From positions 496,001 to 560,000 of the forward strand of contig CAVWLO010000001.1 of NCBI GenBank assembly GCA_963755985.1: DNA of 64,000 nt. The letters run 5' to 3'. This document shows positions 7,991-16,506 of the stretch, one piece after another. Under the pieces are notes generated by a model that saw only the letters and a list, made by a program, of their open reading frames with translations, had not been told where the DNA came from and made no database searches. A program made the translations under genes and the position numbers. How positions within the stretch are numbered: position 1 is the stretch's first letter; each line of letters starts with the position of its first letter. This DNA is from DASXMT01 sp963755985. Lineage in GTDB: Bacteria > Actinomycetota > Acidimicrobiia > Acidimicrobiales > RAAP-2.

Positions 7991-9466
7991 ATGTTGCCCA
8001 TGCACCGAGCCAACCAGCGGCTATTGACCATCCTGTCGGCCGATGAGTCGACGCCGGCCCGGCGATGGCCCGGTGCCCTATCGGCGCCGGCCCGTCGAGG
8101 GCTCCGTGCCGTCGAGGCCAGCTACGGGAAAGGGGCCCGTCGCTGGGCGGGTGCCCTCTTGGCCGTGGCCATCACCATCGGCACGGTCGCCGCGGTGGCC
8201 ATCCCGGCGGGGCCGGCGTCAGCAGATCAGATCTCCGATGCCCAGGCCCAGGCGGACAGCATCCAGGCCCAGGTCGCGGCCACCGGTCAGCGCATCAACG
8301 AGCTCTCACAGCAATACGACGAGGCCACCTACAAGTTGCAGCAGGTGTCTGGTCAGATCGCCGCCACCCAGGGACAGATCAGCCAGACACGCGAACAGGT
8401 CACGCGGGACCAGACCGAGCTCCGCCACCAGGCCGTCCAGGCCTACGTGAACGCCGGCACGACCTCCAACGGGGTCACCGACATGTTCACCTCGGACAAG
8501 AACACCGCCGGCATTCGTTCGGTGTACTCGAACATCGCCGCCGGCAACGTCAACACCACCATCGACCATCTGAGGAGCGCGCAATCGCTGCTCCAGGCCC
8601 AGCAGGACTCGTTGAACCAGCAACAGGCCCAGGCCACCGCCCAGCAGGCCGACATCGCCTCGGCCAGTCAGCAGGCCAACGCGCTCGTGGCCCAGGAGCA
8701 GACGGCCCTGACCGAGGCCAAGGCCAATGTGGCCACCCTCGTCCAGCAACAACAGGATGCCAAGGCGCAGGCGGCTGCGGCTGCATTCCAGCAGCAGGTG
8801 GCAGCCCAGAAGGCGGCACAGCAACAAGCAGCTCAACAGCAGGTGGCCCCGGCCCAATCGGCGGCAGCTCCCCAGGCGTCGTCACCCGCCCCCGCCACGA
8901 ATGGCGGGTCGACGAGCACGAGCAACGGCTCCTCGACAATTACTAGTGGCAACGCCACGAGCGGTGGAGGCAGCCCGACTCCCTCCCCCACCCCGGCCGC
9001 CCCCGCCCCGGCTGCGGCCACGTCGACCGGCACGAGCAGCCAGAGCAGTGGGGGCGGTAGCGGTGCGGGCAGCACTTCGCCGGCACCCGCCGCCGCTTCG
9101 GCCCCGTCGGCGGGTGGAGCGGCGGCAGCCGTGGCCGCGGCCCAGAGCCAGCTGGGCGTCCCTTATGCGTGGGGCGCGGAGAGCCCGGGGGTCGCCTTCG
9201 ACTGCTCGGGGCTCACCGAGTGGGCCTGGGGGCAGGCCGGGGTCCAGCTCGACCACTACACGGGCGCCCAATACGACGAGACCACCCACGTCTCGATCGC
9301 CGACATCCAGCCGGGCGACCTGTTGTTCTATGGAGTGAACGCCTCAGATCACGTCGCCATGTACATCGGCGGCGGGATGATGGTCGAGGCCCCCTACACC
9401 GGCGCGGTCGTCTGGGACACCCCCGTACGGACCGGGGCTGGCTTCTGGGGTGTCGGCCGGCCATAG
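7991..9466 (+). CDS. Secreted NlpC/P60 peptidoglycan hydrolase with coiled coil (second of a tandem pair)
   Basis: Paralogue of the preceding gene, 491 residues from the ATG at 7991, which has a GAAGG ribosome site at suitable spacing; an in-frame ATG at 7862 would add 43 residues. The N-terminal stretch before the hydrophobic signal segment (about residues 50-78) is unusually long. The coiled coil carries the same core as its neighbour, for example RSVYSNIAAGNVNTTID, but the linker is Pro/Ala/Thr/Ser-rich where the neighbour has poly-Gly. The C-terminal P60 domain has FDCSGL and DHVAMYIGGG. It likely acts outside the membrane on peptidoglycan stem peptides. Same-strand proximity suggests co-transcription with the first copy. 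Confidence 0.85.
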   Translation: MLPMHRANQRLLTILSADESTPARRWPGALSAPARRGLRAVEASYGKGARRWAGALLAVAITIGTVAAVAIPAGPASADQISDAQAQADSIQAQVAATGQRINELSQQYDEATYKLQQVSGQIAATQGQISQTREQVTRDQTELRHQAVQAYVNAGTTSNGVTDMFTSDKNTAGIRSVYSNIAAGNVNTTIDHLRSAQSLLQAQQDSLNQQQAQATAQQADIASASQQANALVAQEQTALTEAKANVATLVQQQQDAKAQAAAAAFQQQVAAQKAAQQQAAQQQVAPAQSAAAPQASSPAPATNGGSTSTSNGSSTITSGNATSGGGSPTPSPTPAAPAPAAATSTGTSSQSSGGGSGAGSTSPAPAAASAPSAGGAAAAVAAAQSQLGVPYAWGAESPGVAFDCSGLTEWAWGQAGVQLDHYTGAQYDETTHVSIADIQPGDLLFYGVNASDHVAMYIGGGMMVEAPYTGAVVWDTPVRTGAGFWGVGRP

Positions 9467-9705
9467 CCGACCTGAACAGGCGAGAGCGGATTCCCGGGGG
9501 GTACTGCGGCGAGTTCGTTCTCAAACTGGAGGTCGGTGCACGACCGCTGAGAGTGGTTGACCGCCGGGTTGCCGGCCGCGGACCTCCGTGCGCCGACCCG
9601 GGCGCTAGGGCTATGCAAATGTTCCACCTCTCAGCGAAACGTGCGCAGCGATCGACCTGAGACCCGTTGCCCGGGCGGCTCCGTCAGCCCCGTCGGCTCC
9701 GACCC

Positions 9706-10506
9706 TCACTCCTGATCGTGAGCGGCGAGCGCGGCCGGGGGAAGCCTTCCTTCCGCTCCTGCCGCCCGTGGCCCCGGGGGTCGGGCAAACCGGTAGGCCA
9801 GCGGTTCCCGTCCGGCCTGGATGACCATGGCCCGGCCGGTGTCCGCACTGGTCAGGCACTGAAAGACCGCCTCGGCCACGGTGGCCGGCTCGATCAGCGG
9901 GAACCCCGACCCGCTGAGCGCGTCACGCATGGTCTCATCGAGCATGTTGGTGTCCACCAGTGAGGGGCAGATGGCGTTCAGGATGATGTTCTGCTCGGCC
10001 AGCTGGGGGGCGAGCGCCCGGACCAGGCCCACCACCGCGCTCTTGGTCAGTCCGTAGATGGGATCGGGCGAGTATCCGATGAGCGCGGCCAGCGACGCGG
10101 TGGCCACGAGCGAGCCGCCGCCACGCTGGCGGAGGAGAGGCACCAGCGCCCGGATCCCGAACACCACGCCGTCGACGTTGACCCCGACGGCCCGTCGGTA
10201 CTGCTCGTCGGTCAGGAGCGAGATGTCTGCCTCCCCCGTCGACACACCGGCGTTCAGGTGGGCCAGGTCGACGCCCCCGAACCGGGCGACGGCGGCATCG
10301 ATGATCGATCCCCACTGGTCGGGCCGGCTGACATCGGCCACCACAGGCAGGCCTCCGATCCGGTCGGCCACCAGGTCAGCCGACGCCCCGTCCCGGTCGA
10401 CGACCACCACCGATGCGCCCCCTTCGGCCAGGCGAGCGGCGCTGGCCGCACCGATGCCCGAGCCCCCGCCGGTGACCACGGCCACCTTGCCAGTAAGGAC
10501 TGCCAT
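9706..10506 (-). CDS. Short-chain dehydrogenase/reductase
   Basis: A 266-residue NAD(P)-dependent oxidoreductase of the classical SDR family. The cofactor loop TGGGSGIG lies at residues 12-19, the structural NAG at 85-87, and the catalytic Ser138, Tyr151 and Lys155 in the YGLTK motif. Asp37 at the end of strand 2 (VVVVDRDG) favours NAD over NADP. The C-terminus beyond about residue 240 is Pro/Ala-rich and probably disordered. It is divergent from the Lgt-like gene. The substrate is unknown. Confidence 0.88.
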   Translation of the reverse strand: MAVLTGKVAVVTGGGSGIGAASAARLAEGGASVVVVDRDGASADLVADRIGGLPVVADVSRPDQWGSIIDAAVARFGGVDLAHLNAGVSTGEADISLLTDEQYRRAVGVNVDGVVFGIRALVPLLRQRGGGSLVATASLAALIGYSPDPIYGLTKSAVVGLVRALAPQLAEQNIILNAICPSLVDTNMLDETMRDALSGSGFPLIEPATVAEAVFQCLTSADTGRAMVIQAGREPLAYRFARPPGPRAAGAEGRLPPAALAAHDQE

Positions 10507-10633
10507 GAGCTCCCCCTCGTCTCGCCGGGATCCACCGATCCGGGTTCCGTCGCTACCTCGACGTCCACCCTACCGGGGGCCTGGGGCATACTGAGAGGGC
10601 GCCGGTGGCGGTTGAAGCCGGCTCTCGTCGACC

Positions 10634-11680
10634 ATGAGACCAATCCCCGTCGCCTTCCACATCTGGTTCATCGAGGTCCACACCTACGGCATCGGCTTGG
10701 CCCTCACCTTCTGGTTCGGCCTCAGGTACTTCGAGCACCGTCTCCGGAAGAACGGCTATCCCTCGGAGTGGGTGACCGGGATGTTCATCTGGGTCATCGT
10801 GGCCGCCATCGTCGGCGCCCGCCTCTTGAGCGTCTTGCCCAACTTGTCCGAGTACCGCAACGACCCGATGCAGGTCTTCGCCATCTGGCAGGGCGGTCTG
10901 TCCTCGTTCGGCGGTCTCATCTTTGCCGTCCCCGTGGGCATCATCAGCGCCCGGCGGCGATGTCCGCAGATCTCGATCGTCCGTCTCCTCGACCTGATCG
11001 CGCCCGTGCTGATGGCGGCTTGGGGTATCGGGCGGCTCTTGGGCCCCCAGTTGATGGTGCGGGGCGGCGGCCATCCCACGACTGCCTGGTTCGGCATGTA
11101 CTACGCGGGTGAGGTGGGAAAGCGGCTCCCCGTCCCGATCTTCCAGGCCATGGCCGACTTCGCCATCTTCGGTATCCTGCTGCTCGTCGAGCGATGGCTC
11201 CGGAGCCAAGCGCCGAGGGCTCGCACGGAGGCCGGTGCCGGCCCCGCCCGGGCAACGGGCGGAGCAACAAGGACGACCGTGGCCGCGACGGCCAACTCGT
11301 CGCTCCCCCCGGCGGGCATCGTCATCGGCGTGGGCATGGTGCTGTGGGGGATCGAACGGTTCTTCGACGAGTACCTCTGGCTCACCGATCCCAGTCACCT
11401 CGGATTCATCCTGGTCGAGGCGGCGGGAATCGGCCTCAGCCTCGCCGGCCTGGTCGTCCTGGCCACCCGGGTGCGACCCTTCCAGCGCTGGCGGGACGGG
11501 GAGGCCGACCCCGGAGGCCCACCGGGCTCGGCGAGGGACGAGGTGCTCGCGGAGGCCGGGGCCGGAGGTTCGGCAGGCGTGGTCGACGACCCAACCGACG
11601 ACGGGGAAGGCGAACAGGTGGCGCCGGCCCACCCGGCGGGCGGGCGGGCGGCGGCGGCCGACTCGACTCCGACGTCCTGA
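10634..11680 (+). CDS. Lgt-like membrane protein lacking key catalytic residues
   Basis: A 348-residue polytopic membrane protein with the overall pattern of prolipoprotein diacylglyceryl transferase (Lgt): HTYGIGLAL near residue 16, IWQGGLSSFGGLI at 84-96 and GIGRLLG at 131-137. Lgt moves diacylglycerol from phosphatidylglycerol to the Cys of prolipoproteins. Against the E. coli enzyme from memory, the position of essential His103 is Phe92 here, and the RxGN part of the signature is broken, with Arg134 kept and the Asn lost (GRLLGP). The late Arg/Glu pair in GIERFFDEY seems kept. An Ala/Arg/Pro-rich insertion (about 198-230) and a long acidic tail are further differences. It may be a non-canonical or inactive paralogue. 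Confidence 0.7.
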   Translation: MRPIPVAFHIWFIEVHTYGIGLALTFWFGLRYFEHRLRKNGYPSEWVTGMFIWVIVAAIVGARLLSVLPNLSEYRNDPMQVFAIWQGGLSSFGGLIFAVPVGIISARRRCPQISIVRLLDLIAPVLMAAWGIGRLLGPQLMVRGGGHPTTAWFGMYYAGEVGKRLPVPIFQAMADFAIFGILLLVERWLRSQAPRARTEAGAGPARATGGATRTTVAATANSSLPPAGIVIGVGMVLWGIERFFDEYLWLTDPSHLGFILVEAAGIGLSLAGLVVLATRVRPFQRWRDGEADPGGPPGSARDEVLAEAGAGGSAGVVDDPTDDGEGEQVAPAHPAGGRAAAADSTPTS

Positions 11681-11701
11681 GCGTCGGCGGTTGCCCGGGA
11701 C

Positions 11702-11715
11702 AAGAACATGTTCTA
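11702..11715. promoter_or_regulatory. KstR-like palindrome before the acyl-CoA synthetase
   Basis: The sequence AAGAACATGTTCTA contains the perfect 12-bp palindrome AGAACATGTTCT. It fits the KstR consensus TnnAACnnGTTnnA known from mycobacteria except at the first base. It sits 82 nt before the start of the synthetase gene, in a position suitable for repression, and a related element precedes the thiolase operon. Confidence 0.6.
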
Positions 11716-11797
11716 GCGTTGCCCGGGACTTGGAGCAGCGGAGGCGCGCACCGGCAGGCTCGAGAGCGAAGCCCGATCAGCACAGGGGAGGACCGCC

Positions 11798-13351
11798 ATG
11801 GGTGATTTTGGATTCTGGGCCCTGGCCCACGAGGAGCCCGACCATCTCGCCCTGGTGACGCCGGAAGGAGCCGAGCTCAGCGCGGGCGAGCTCCTGGGTC
11901 GGACCCACCAGGTGGTCCACGGCCTCCGCAGCCTCGGTGTCCAGCGGGGCGACGTGGTCGCCACCCTACTCCCCAACTGCACCGAGAACGTCGAGCTCTA
12001 CCTGGCCGCCCTCGAGGCCGGTTGGCGCCTGGTGCCGATCAACCACCATCTGGTGGGACCCGAAGTGGCCTACATCGTGGCCGACTCGGGGGCCAAGGTG
12101 TTCGTCGCCCATGAGCGCTTCGCCGCCGTCGCCACCGAGGCAGCCGACGAGGTCCGGCTGCCTGCCTCGGCCCGCATGGCCGTGGGTGATATCGCCGGCT
12201 TCGCCTCGATCACCGAGCTGCGCGACCGCCAGTCGACCGACGACCCGCCCGATCGCACCATCGGCGACGTCATGAACTACACGTCAGGCACCACCGGCAA
12301 CCCCAAGGGCATCTTTCGGCCCCTCTTGGAGGCCACCCCCGAAGAAGCCGCTCTCGGCCTTTCCGGCATCTTGTTCCTGTTCGGCATCCAGCCCCGGGAC
12401 GACAACGTGCACATCGTGGGCTCGCCGCTCTACCACACCGCGGTGATGCGCTTCGCCGGCGCGTCCATGCACCTGGGCCACACCATCGTGCTCATGGACA
12501 AGTGGACACCCGAGACCATGCTCCAGCTCATCGAGCAGTACCGGGTCACCACCTCCCACATGGTCCCCACCCAGTTCCACCGACTGCTCTCCCTGCCCGA
12601 AGACGTCCGTTCGACCTACGACGTGTCCTCGCTCACCCACATGATCCACGCCGCCGCCCCCTGCCCCATCGACGTCAAGCACAAGATGATCGAGTGGTGG
12701 GGCTCGTCCATCGACGAGTACTACGCCGCCTCCGAGGGCGGGGGCACGTTGGTAACCGCCGAGGAGTGGCTGAACAAGCCGGGCACGGTGGGCCGCCCCT
12801 GGCCCATCTCCGAGATCGCCATCTTCGACGACTCGGGGGCCCGGGTCGAGGAGCCCGGCGTCGTCGGCACCATCTACATGTCGATGTCCAGTGCCGGATT
12901 CGAGTACCACAAGGACAAGGAGAAGACGGAAAGGAACCGCATCGGGAACTTCTTCACCGTGGGGGACGTCGGCGTCATCGACGAGGACGGGTACCTGTTC
13001 CTCCGGGACCGCAAGATCGACATGATCATCTCCGGCGGGGCCAACATCTACCCGGCCGAGATCGAGAATGTGCTCCTGAGCTTCCCCAAAGTGGGGGACG
13101 CAGGCGTGTTCGGCATCCCCAACGAGGACTGGGGCGAGGAGGTGAAGGCCGTCGTGGAGCCGGCCGACGGCGTCGCACCCACGCCCGAACTGGCCGCCGA
13201 GATCCTGGCCTACTGCGCCCAGAGGCTGGCCAAGTTCAAGATCCCGAAGTCCATCGACTTCACCGATGCGATGCCGAGGGACCCGAACGGCAAGCTCTAC
13301 AAGCGCAAGCTGCGCGATCCCTACTGGGAGGCCAGGGCGGACAAGATCTGA
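11798..13351 (+). CDS. Acyl-CoA synthetase (AMP-forming, FadD-like)
   Basis: A 517-residue adenylate-forming ligase that would activate a fatty or steroid-derived acid to its CoA ester using ATP. The P-loop-like motif YTSGTTGNPKG is near residue 163, YYAASEGGG near 307, the hinge GDVGVIDEDGYLFLRDRKID near 387-405 and the C-terminal catalytic Lys in PNGKLYKRKLRD near 500. A strong GGGGAGGA ribosome site precedes the ATG. It converges on a thioesterase-hydratase-thiolase operon, and both have similar palindromic operators, so they likely respond to the same acyl substrate. The exact substrate is unknown. Confidence 0.88.
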   Translation: MGDFGFWALAHEEPDHLALVTPEGAELSAGELLGRTHQVVHGLRSLGVQRGDVVATLLPNCTENVELYLAALEAGWRLVPINHHLVGPEVAYIVADSGAKVFVAHERFAAVATEAADEVRLPASARMAVGDIAGFASITELRDRQSTDDPPDRTIGDVMNYTSGTTGNPKGIFRPLLEATPEEAALGLSGILFLFGIQPRDDNVHIVGSPLYHTAVMRFAGASMHLGHTIVLMDKWTPETMLQLIEQYRVTTSHMVPTQFHRLLSLPEDVRSTYDVSSLTHMIHAAAPCPIDVKHKMIEWWGSSIDEYYAASEGGGTLVTAEEWLNKPGTVGRPWPISEIAIFDDSGARVEEPGVVGTIYMSMSSAGFEYHKDKEKTERNRIGNFFTVGDVGVIDEDGYLFLRDRKIDMIISGGANIYPAEIENVLLSFPKVGDAGVFGIPNEDWGEEVKAVVEPADGVAPTPELAAEILAYCAQRLAKFKIPKSIDFTDAMPRDPNGKLYKRKLRDPYWEARADKI

Positions 13352-13437
13352 CAGGAGGCGGTCCGGCGGTCGGCCGGCCACCACCGGCTCCCGGGCTGAA
13401 GCTCCCTTCGCTCAGGAGCCGCCGGCCCTCGTCCCCA

Positions 13438-14298
13438 TCAGGATCCGCCCGCTCTCGCGGCGTTGGCGACCTTCGCGGCCCGGTAGGCGTCCCGGGCCGT
13501 GATGGCCTGATTGGTCTCCGCCTTGATGGCCGCCACGATGTCCGGATCGGCCACGGCCTCGTTCCCCTCGGCGATCGCCAGCATCATCTCGGGCCGGACG
13601 GCGATGAAGATGCCCTCGGCCTCCGCGGTCAGGACGTCGCCGGCGAAGATGGCGCCCCAGGTCCTGATCTTGCGCCCGCTCCACCCGAGGCAGCGGGCCT
13701 CGATCCGGAGGTCGGTGAGCAGCGGGGTGGGCTTGCGGTACTTGACGGTCAATGTCCCGGTCATGCCCGGGTTGCCGGCGACGATGTTGGTCGCCCCCAG
13801 CACCTCGTCGAACACCTGGGCGATCACCCCCCCGTGCACACAGGTGGGCGGTCCCTCGTAGGGGTAGCCGAAGTTCACCGTTCCCCGCATCTCCCGCATG
13901 CCGCCGTCGGCGCCGTCCACCGCGACCAGAGTCACCGGCGGGGCGATCGGGTTGGCGGTACCGATCACAGGGCTGTTGGGGAAGAAGTCCATGGGGTCCT
14001 GTTCCGGACTCGGGTTCTTCCGCCGGCGAGGCCGGCTGATGGGATCGGACTCGAGCGAGTCGGCCACCGCTTCGACGGCGACCGCAGCCGCAGTGATGGT
14101 GTCCCACTCGATCGGGGCCACGGTGGCATCGATGACCCGCCGGACGGCGGCGGCAAGGCGGTCATTGGGTGACGCAGGCTCCTTGGGCCGGGGTGTCCCG
14201 GCGGATCCGGGGAGCCCGGTGGGCCGCGGCGACGCTGCGGCGTCGGCCCCAGGCGATGCGGCGTCCCCCGAGGCGCCGTGCGTTCCCACCGCGGTCAT
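13438..14298 (-). CDS. PaaI-type hotdog thioesterase with N-terminal extension
   Basis: A 286-residue protein whose C-terminal part (about residues 130-250) is a hotdog-fold acyl-CoA thioesterase of the PaaI group, with the motif GPPTCVHGGVIAQVFDEVLG that carries the usual HGG and acidic residue. The first 55 residues are Ala/Pro/Gly-rich and probably disordered, followed by a helical part. Its ATG overlaps the stop of the enoyl-CoA hydratase gene by 4 nt (ATGA), so translation is probably coupled. In the operon it would release free acid and CoA from an acyl-CoA intermediate. Confidence 0.82.
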   Translation of the reverse strand: MTAVGTHGASGDAASPGADAAASPRPTGLPGSAGTPRPKEPASPNDRLAAAVRRVIDATVAPIEWDTITAAAVAVEAVADSLESDPISRPRRRKNPSPEQDPMDFFPNSPVIGTANPIAPPVTLVAVDGADGGMREMRGTVNFGYPYEGPPTCVHGGVIAQVFDEVLGATNIVAGNPGMTGTLTVKYRKPTPLLTDLRIEARCLGWSGRKIRTWGAIFAGDVLTAEAEGIFIAVRPEMMLAIAEGNEAVADPDIVAAIKAETNQAITARDAYRAAKVANAARAGGS

Positions 14299-15092
14299 CG
14301 GCGCAAGAAGTTCGGCGGCCGTTTCTCGGCGAACGCCTTCGGGCCCTCCTTGGCATCCTCGGTGGCAAAGATCGGCCACCCCAGCTCCAGCTCGACCTTC
14401 AGGCCCTCCTCCTCGGACAGCCCCTCGGTGGCCTTCACCGACGCCTTGATGGCCTCGACGGCCAGCGGGCCATTGGCCCCGATCACCTCGGCGATCCCGA
14501 GTGCGCTCTCCAACGCGGTGCCGTCCGGCACCACCCGGCCGATCAGGCCGATTCGGAGCGCCTCTTCGGCCGACACCTCCCGAGCCGTGAGCAGCAGGTC
14601 CATGGCCACGGTGAACGGGATCTGCCGGCGGAGGCGAACGGTGGACCCCCCCAGCGGGAACAGCCCGCGCTTGGCTTCGAAGACGCCGAACTTGGCCCCC
14701 TCCCCCGCCACCCGGATGTCGGTGGCCTGGAGGATCTCGGTGCCCCCGGCGACGGCCCAACCCTCGACCGCGGCGATGAGCGGCTTTTTCAGCGAGTAGT
14801 GCCGGAGCAGCGCCTTCCAGTGCAGGTCGGGGTCGTCGGCCATCCGCTGTCTGATCTCGTCCGAGCGCTCGCCGCCACCCACGGCCTTGAGGTCCATGCC
14901 CGTGCAGAAGCTGCCGCCGGCCCCGGTCAGGATGGCACACCGGATGCCGTCGTCCGCGTCGATCTCGAGCCAGGCGTCGAGCATGCCCACCAGCATGGGA
15001 CCCGAGAGTGCGTTCTTCGCCTCGGGCCGGTTCATGGTGACGATGGCCGTCGACCCCCGGCGCTCGAAGGTCAGGTGTTCGGTGCCGCTCAT
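14295..15092 (-). CDS. Enoyl-CoA hydratase/isomerase family protein
   Basis: A 265-residue crotonase-fold enzyme, likely hydrating an enoyl-CoA in beta-oxidation. The oxyanion-hole region GWAVAGGTEILQATDIRVA and the segment FGVFEAKRGLFPLGG keep the two glutamates expected of hydratases. The ATG at 15092 gives MSGTEHLTFERRG, a normal start for the family, although the frame is open far upstream inside the thiolase gene. It starts 14 nt after the thiolase stop and its own stop overlaps the thioesterase start. Some members of this fold are isomerases or dehalogenases, so the exact reaction is not certain. Confidence 0.88.
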   Translation of the reverse strand: MSGTEHLTFERRGSTAIVTMNRPEAKNALSGPMLVGMLDAWLEIDADDGIRCAILTGAGGSFCTGMDLKAVGGGERSDEIRQRMADDPDLHWKALLRHYSLKKPLIAAVEGWAVAGGTEILQATDIRVAGEGAKFGVFEAKRGLFPLGGSTVRLRRQIPFTVAMDLLLTAREVSAEEALRIGLIGRVVPDGTALESALGIAEVIGANGPLAVEAIKASVKATEGLSEEEGLKVELELGWPIFATEDAKEGPKAFAEKRPPNFLRR

Positions 15093-15106
15093 GATCGCCT
15101 CGGTCC

Positions 15107-16267
15107 CTAGATCCGCTCGATGACCGTGCCGGTGGCCAAAGCACCACCGCAGCACATGGTGACCAGGGCCACCGCCTTGTCGGTCCGCTCGAGCTCGTGG
15201 AGGGCCGTGGTGATCAGGCGGGCGCCAGTGGAGCCAACCGGATGCCCGAGGGCGATGGCCCCCCCGTTCACGTTGACCTTGTCCCAGTCGGCATCGTGGG
15301 TCTTGGCCCAGGACATCACCACCGAGGCGAAGGCCTCGTTCACCTCGAACAGCTCGATGTCGTCCATCGTCATCCCCGCCTTCTTCAGCACATCGGCGGT
15401 AGCGGCGATGGGCCCGTCGAGGTGGTAGTAGGGATCCGAACCGACCAGGGTCTGGGCCACGATGCGGGCTCGGGGACGAAATCCTTCGGCCCGGGCCCGG
15501 TCCTCCGACATCCAGAGCACGGCGGCAGCGCCGTCGGAGATCTGCGAGCTGTTGCCGGCGGTGTGCATGCCGTCGGGAAGGACAGGTTTCAGGCCGGCCA
15601 GACCCTCGGCCGTGGTGTCCCGGGGTCCCTGGTCCTTGTTGACCAGGTTCCGCTCGCCGGTCGGCCCCTCCGGACCGACCACCGGCGCCTCGATCGGCAC
15701 GATCTCGCGCTCGAAGCGGCCTTCGGACAGTGCCACCGCCGCTTTTCGTTGCGACTCGAGGCCCAACCAGTCGACGTCGGCCCGGGTGATGCCGTACTTG
15801 GTGGCGATGCGCTCGGCCGCATTGAACTGATCGGGCATGTCCCACGGGAAGTCCCGCGGCTTGGACTTGCCCGGGCCGTTCAGGGTGTTGGCGCCGAGGC
15901 CGACCCGGCTCATCGCCTCCACGCCACAGGCGATGCCGACCTCGATCGCATCGGCGCTGACCAGGTTGGCCACGAAGTTGTTGGCCTGCTGGGCCGACCC
16001 GCACTGGCAGTCGATGGTCGTCGCCGCCGTCTCGTAGGGCAGCCCCTGGCCCAGCCAGGCCGTCCGGGTGACGTTCGACGCCTGCTCCCCGGCCTGGGTG
16101 ACGCAGCCGCCGACGATCTGCTCCACCGAACCGGGATCGATGCCCGCCCGCTTGACCAACTCCACCTGGACGTTCCCGAGCAGCTCGGAAGCATGGAACC
16201 CGGACAGCCAGCCGTTGCGTTTGCCGATGGGCGATCGAACCGCTTCGACGATCACTGGTCGTGCCAT
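15107..16267 (-). CDS. Thiolase (acetyl-CoA acyltransferase)
   Basis: A 386-residue thiolase that cleaves 3-ketoacyl-CoA or condenses two acyl-CoAs. The nucleophilic Cys89 lies in CQCGSAQQ, the His of GHPVG is at about 342, and the second Cys is in TMCCGGALATG near the C-terminus. The start at 16267 follows an AAAAGGGGA ribosome site and gives MARPVIVEAVRSPIGKR, the usual beginning for the family. It is the first gene of a three-gene operon with an enoyl-CoA hydratase and a thioesterase. A KstR-like palindrome lies 70 nt upstream. The content fits acyl side-chain or fatty acid degradation. Confidence 0.9.
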   Translation of the reverse strand: MARPVIVEAVRSPIGKRNGWLSGFHASELLGNVQVELVKRAGIDPGSVEQIVGGCVTQAGEQASNVTRTAWLGQGLPYETAATTIDCQCGSAQQANNFVANLVSADAIEVGIACGVEAMSRVGLGANTLNGPGKSKPRDFPWDMPDQFNAAERIATKYGITRADVDWLGLESQRKAAVALSEGRFEREIVPIEAPVVGPEGPTGERNLVNKDQGPRDTTAEGLAGLKPVLPDGMHTAGNSSQISDGAAAVLWMSEDRARAEGFRPRARIVAQTLVGSDPYYHLDGPIAATADVLKKAGMTMDDIELFEVNEAFASVVMSWAKTHDADWDKVNVNGGAIALGHPVGSTGARLITTALHELERTDKAVALVTMCCGGALATGTVIERI

Positions 16268-16336
16268 GACAGATCCCCTTTTGAGACGGTGGCAGGGGCA
16301 CGCCATGCCCAGATGCCCGAGGTACGGCACTGAGTA

Positions 16337-16350
16337 TAGAACTCGTTCTA
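16337..16350. promoter_or_regulatory. KstR-like palindrome before the thiolase operon
   Basis: The element TAGAAC-TC-GTTCTA has perfect 6-bp arms and fully fits TnnAACnnGTTnnA, the operator consensus of the TetR-family regulator KstR. It is 69 nt before the thiolase start on the minus strand. The matching element before the acyl-CoA synthetase suggests one shared regulator. No TetR gene is in the window. Confidence 0.62.
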
Positions 16351-16402
16351 AGTCTGTACCGGTTCGGCCGAGGGTCGCCGTGCCTGCCGGGGCATCGACC
16401 TG

Positions 16403-16438
16403 GCGATCACCACCCGCTGCCCCTGGTTGGTGCCCTCG
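16403..16438 (-). pseudogene. Remnant of an acyl-CoA dehydrogenase 3' end
   Basis: Read on the minus strand this stretch encodes EGTNQGQRVVIAR, nearly the same as EGTNQVQRVVIAR at the C-terminus of the dehydrogenase gene that ends at 17384. The two 36-nt stretches differ at one base and lie exactly 1000 bp apart. No longer reading frame continues upstream, so this looks like the scar of a duplication that now flanks the VOC gene. Confidence 0.6.
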
Positions 16439-16506
16439 ACACCAAAGCTCCGGAAGCGCGAACGTGGCGCTGGCCGGAATGGGACGGCTCGCCGCTCAGT
16501 GCATCG

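Noticed and set aside
13438..15147. Continuous minus-strand frame that would fuse the thioesterase to a longer N-terminus
   Set aside because: The upstream part is the wrong frame of the enoyl-CoA hydratase gene; the ATGA overlap gives the natural start at 14298.
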